Notes under the pieces: generated by a model
The model's input: the letters and a program-made list of their open reading frames with translations, nothing else
Database searches by the model: none
What the model was told of the DNA's origin: nothing
Program-made: the position numbers and the translations under genes
Shown: one piece after another, positions 35,016 to 37,758 of the stretch
Position numbering within the stretch: position 1 is the stretch's first letter
Layout of the letters: every line of letters begins with the position of its first letter
Assembly: GCA_041394725.1 (NCBI GenBank)
Contig: JAWKHR010000058.1
Span: forward strand, 1-37,758
Direction: 5' to 3'
Origin: JAWKHR01 sp041394725
Lineage (GTDB): Bacteria > Acidobacteriota > Vicinamibacteria > Vicinamibacterales > SCN-69-37
Length of the DNA stretch: 37,758 nt

Positions 35016-37559
35016 TCAGGTGCGCACGCGGAGCGTGAGGTAGAGCGCCGCGGTGGCGAACAGCAGGTTCGGCGCCCAGGCGGCGAGGACCGGCGGCAGC
35101 ACCTCCGCGCTGCCCGCCGCCGCGAAGAACGCCGTCAGGAGGAAATAGCTGAAAGCCAGCACGATGGCGAGGCCGACGCCGTAGAGCGCGCCCCGGCGCC
35201 CGGTGGTCACGCCGAATGGCACCGCGAGCAGCGTCATGATCAGGGTGACGGCGGGGAAGGCGAGCTTGCGCTCGAGGTTCATGCGCTGCTCGGCGAGCGA
35301 GAAGCCGCTGTCCTTGAACTTCGCGATGTGATCGCGCAGTTCCCCGTAGGTCATCACCTCGGCATCCACCTGTGCGCTGGCGAACTCGGCCGGCGACTCG
35401 AGGGACAGCTCGCGTTGCTCGAAGCTGTCGTGCGTCGAGCGATCCGCGGCGGCGAACGTCTGCACCCAGCCACGCGATGCGACCCAGCGGCCGTCCTCGA
35501 AGGCCACCTCGGCCGCGTGGGTGTGGCTGAGCAGCCGGTAGGGCGCCTTTCGCGTCGGCTCGAACACGGAGAGTCCCAGCAGCCGCTCGTTCGCCCGGTC
35601 GTAGAGCTGGTAGTAGTAGATGCGCCCGTCGCGCCCGGCCAGCCAGTGGCGGTTCTCCGCCACGAGCTGCGTGTGTGGCGGCCGGCCGCGGATCACGTCG
35701 TCGAGCGCCTCGGCGTGCTGGTTGGCGCGGGCGACCACGCGATCGTCGAGCAGGAAGAGGATGCCACTCCAGACGACGGCGAGGAACAGCAGGGGCATGG
35801 CGGCGCGGTAGAGGCTGACGCCGCACGCGCGCATCACGGTCAGCTCGCCGGTGCGCGTCAGGCCGCCGATCGTGCCGAGGACAGCCACCAGGGTCGCAAT
35901 CGGCAGGATGAACGCGATGAACTGCGGCGTGGCGTACACCAGGAACTCGGCCATCAGCCCGGCGGTCGCCTGGCCCTTGAACAGCTTGTCGATGCGGTCG
36001 AGGAACGCGCCGAGGTAGACGAGGCCCAGGAGCGCGACGAACGACAGCAGGACGAGCCGCAGGTACCGGCTGCTCACGTAGGTGTCGAGAATGCGCGGCC
36101 GGGGAAGTCCGAACCTCGGTGCCCGAATCACCAGTGCCAGGGCCTGGCCAGGCGGCCGGCGCGGCGCCGCGGTTCCTGCCGGCGCGACCCGGGCCTCGGC
36201 CGGTGCGCCGGCGGCTCCTGGCGCGCCTCCGGGCACGGTCGCGATCTCCGGGCGTGACACGCGAAGCCAGGTCGGCCAGCGGAGGGGCAGCGACGCCCCG
36301 GCGGGCCGGCTGCGCCACCAGAGCGCCGCGACGCCGACGAGGCCCATCGTGATGTTCGGCCACCAGCGGGCCATGTACGCGGGCCACCGATGGCCGGCCA
36401 GCCAGAGTTCCGCGGCGTTGGTGCCCGAGTAGTAGCCCTTGGTCCAGGCCTCGGCCTGGGTCATCACCGCGTAGTAGAGGAAGACGATCGCGAGGCCCTG
36501 GGTCAGGCCAGCGAGCTTGCCTTCGGTGCGGGTGTGCAGGCCCAGCACGAGGCCGATCGGGGCGAAGACCAGGCAGGCGACCGGGAACGAGAACATCTGG
36601 TTCAGGAAGATGACCTCGTTGTGCGGCGGCATCCCCTGGAGGGGCTTTTCCCGGATCTCCTCGCGCAGCTGCGCGATCTTCTTCTCGGCGTTGCCGCGCA
36701 TGAGCGGCGCGGCCTCGCCGGGCCCGAAGACCGCGTCGGCCGGCACCGACAGGCGCGTCACGCTGCCCGATGCGGGAACCGTCGCCTCGTAGCTTTCCGG
36801 GTTGGCCCCCTCCGCGTACTGGTAGGCGTTCGTCAGGTAGAGATCCACCTGGCGGTCGGCCTCGTTCATGACCAGCCGGCCGCCTTCGCCGAGAAACACG
36901 GTCGGGGCCTTCGACTGGTCGGTGGTGTCGGCGAGCAGCACGTCCTTCCAGCCCCCGCCCGGAGCCTCGTCGTTGATGAGGAGGACCTTGCCCGGGAAGC
37001 CCTCGTAGAACAGCCGCGGCTTGATGTCGGCCTCGCTCTGCTGGGCCAGGAACCGGTAGGTAATTTCGCGAAAGGCCTGATTCGAGTCGGCGATGAGCGA
37101 GGTCAGGACGTACACGTCGGCGGCGGCGGCGACGAGGGCCATGACCAGGATGGGGCGCAGGAGGCGACGCGGGCTCACGCCGCAGGCCAGGAGCGCGACC
37201 GACTCGCGGTCAGCCGAGAGGCGGCCCAGGGCAATGAGGAGCCCGGTCAGGAACGCGATTGGAATCGTCAGTCCGAGCGCCTGCGGGATCAGGAGCAGCA
37301 ACAGGTACCCGACGGTGCCGAGCGGCACGCCCTTGGCGAGCAGCTTCTGCGCCTGGTCGAGGATCGGGTTGATCTGCAGGACGAAGGTGAAGACCGCGAG
37401 CGCCAGCAGGAACGGCATCAGCGTCTCGCGCACGAGGTAGCGGTCGAGGGTCTTCACGGCGAGGTCCCGGACGGCAGCGTACCACGGAACCCGTGGGTTC
37501 CCAGGTGGCTGGCCGGGCTGGGTCGCCGGCGGCAGGCGAAGGGGCTTGGCGGCGTCCAC
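35016..37559 (-). CDS. lptFG: LptF-LptG fusion, LPS export permease
   Basis: LptF and LptG are normally two proteins that form the inner-membrane part of the LptB2FG LPS extractor. Here one 847-residue frame contains both. The LptF half (about 38-395) has membrane segments LMPFLLALAVFTFVLQ, LIPQALGLTIPIAFLTGLLIALGRL and a periplasmic beta-jellyroll. An Ala/Pro/Gly-rich linker (about 415-475) joins it to the LptG half (about 478-847), with ILDTYVSSRYLRLVLLSF, GELTVMRACGVSL, a second jellyroll and C-terminal helices. No stop or frame break separates them. The annotated start is GTG 37559; GTG 37457, just before KTLDRYLVRETL, would give a more typical N-terminus. The LptB ATPase is not in the window. 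It converges with the PHP gene. Confidence 0.9.
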   Translation of the reverse strand: MDAAKPLRLPPATQPGQPPGNPRVPWYAAVRDLAVKTLDRYLVRETLMPFLLALAVFTFVLQINPILDQAQKLLAKGVPLGTVGYLLLLLIPQALGLTIPIAFLTGLLIALGRLSADRESVALLACGVSPRRLLRPILVMALVAAAADVYVLTSLIADSNQAFREITYRFLAQQSEADIKPRLFYEGFPGKVLLINDEAPGGGWKDVLLADTTDQSKAPTVFLGEGGRLVMNEADRQVDLYLTNAYQYAEGANPESYEATVPASGSVTRLSVPADAVFGPGEAAPLMRGNAEKKIAQLREEIREKPLQGMPPHNEVIFLNQMFSFPVACLVFAPIGLVLGLHTRTEGKLAGLTQGLAIVFLYYAVMTQAEAWTKGYYSGTNAAELWLAGHRWPAYMARWWPNITMGLVGVAALWWRSRPAGASLPLRWPTWLRVSRPEIATVPGGAPGAAGAPAEARVAPAGTAAPRRPPGQALALVIRAPRFGLPRPRILDTYVSSRYLRLVLLSFVALLGLVYLGAFLDRIDKLFKGQATAGLMAEFLVYATPQFIAFILPIATLVAVLGTIGGLTRTGELTVMRACGVSLYRAAMPLLFLAVVWSGILFLLDDRVVARANQHAEALDDVIRGRPPHTQLVAENRHWLAGRDGRIYYYQLYDRANERLLGLSVFEPTRKAPYRLLSHTHAAEVAFEDGRWVASRGWVQTFAAADRSTHDSFEQRELSLESPAEFASAQVDAEVMTYGELRDHIAKFKDSGFSLAEQRMNLERKLAFPAVTLIMTLLAVPFGVTTGRRGALYGVGLAIVLAFSYFLLTAFFAAAGSAEVLPPVLAAWAPNLLFATAALYLTLRVRT

Positions 37560-37615
37560 AAAGCGTCCACAGGCCTGTTTTTCATGGGTTCGATAGAAGG
37601 TCTGATAAGACTTGT

Positions 37616-37649
37616 TATGTTTACTTAACCAGTATGTTTACTTAACCAG
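37616..37649. repeat. 17-bp perfect tandem repeat, candidate operator upstream of lptFG
   Basis: TATGTTTACTTAACCAG occurs twice head to tail (37616-37632 and 37633-37649). It sits in an AT-rich patch (about 37575-37650) that contrasts with the GC-rich surroundings and lies 57 bases from the lptFG GTG. Neither strand shows a clean sigma-70 pair there. The remainder to the window end holds no gene I can support. A binding site for a regulator, or a promoter region serving lptFG or a gene off the right edge, is possible. Confidence 0.75.
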
Positions 37650-37758
37650 ATCCCAGGTGCCTCTCGTGGCCCAAGCACGCCGTGTCTACCGGCCGCCAGA
37701 CGCCCGGCCACCTCACCCTCACCCATCTCCGCGTCCGGAGGGGCAAGCCCGCCTCTTC

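Noticed and set aside
37682..37758. Start of a rightward gene at GTG 37682
   Set aside because: Open to the edge but only 25 codons, no ribosome site and no recognisable sequence.

Overview
The window is about 70% GC, densely coded on both strands, and reads as ordinary chromosome of a diderm (Gram-negative-type) bacterium. Diderm clues are an LptF-LptG permease, a lipoprotein secretin and several lipobox signal peptides. Gene content and style (PilM-N-O-P next to GspG-like prepilins, a small microcompartment locus, fused LptFG, very high GC) suggest an Acidobacteriota lineage, possibly Vicinamibacteria. That placement is inference, with no rRNA or marker tree behind it. I saw no tRNA, rRNA, IS element, integrase-bounded island or CRISPR.

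Layout. 1-7.4 kb: the end of tsaE (+) meets a leftward block of guaB, secA, an M23 envelope peptidase and comM. secA has a good sigma-70-type promoter. 7.6-13 kb: envelope and microcompartment genes. These are a LysM lytic transglycosylase lipoprotein (-), a two-gene microcompartment operon (- strand: one BMC-H shell protein and a CoA-acylating aldehyde dehydrogenase with an apparent encapsulation helix), then rightward an unknown lipoprotein and a second SLT transglycosylase. The aldehyde dehydrogenase reading frame is broken twice, each time at a run of four Gs that one extra G would repair. 13.3-22.4 kb: a rightward type IV pilus / type II secretion-like operon, pilC-pilB-pilM-pilN-pilO-pilP-secretin-prepilin-prepilin. 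The secretin carries a C-terminal cohesin domain. 22.5-25.5 kb: tam and an Ig/PKD-like lipoprotein (-), divergent from a third, atypical prepilin (+) that lacks Glu5 and ends in a Gly/Arg-rich tail.

25.4-31 kb: a cluster resembling MurNAc/peptidoglycan salvage. It has a serine hydrolase, an SSS-type sodium symporter and a GH10-like hydrolase in one leftward operon, next to nagB (+) and murQ (-). 31.1-35 kb: xerD, metK (with a candidate promoter) and a membrane-anchored PHP-domain protein, all rightward. 35-37.6 kb: a single-chain LptF-LptG fusion (-). Beyond its start is an AT-rich stretch with a perfect 17-bp tandem repeat, a candidate operator at the window edge.

The unifying theme is envelope biology: wall cleavage (M23, two SLT enzymes), amino-sugar recovery, LPS export, protein export and a pilus-like machine, mixed with housekeeping genes (guaB, metK, tsaE, xerD, comM).
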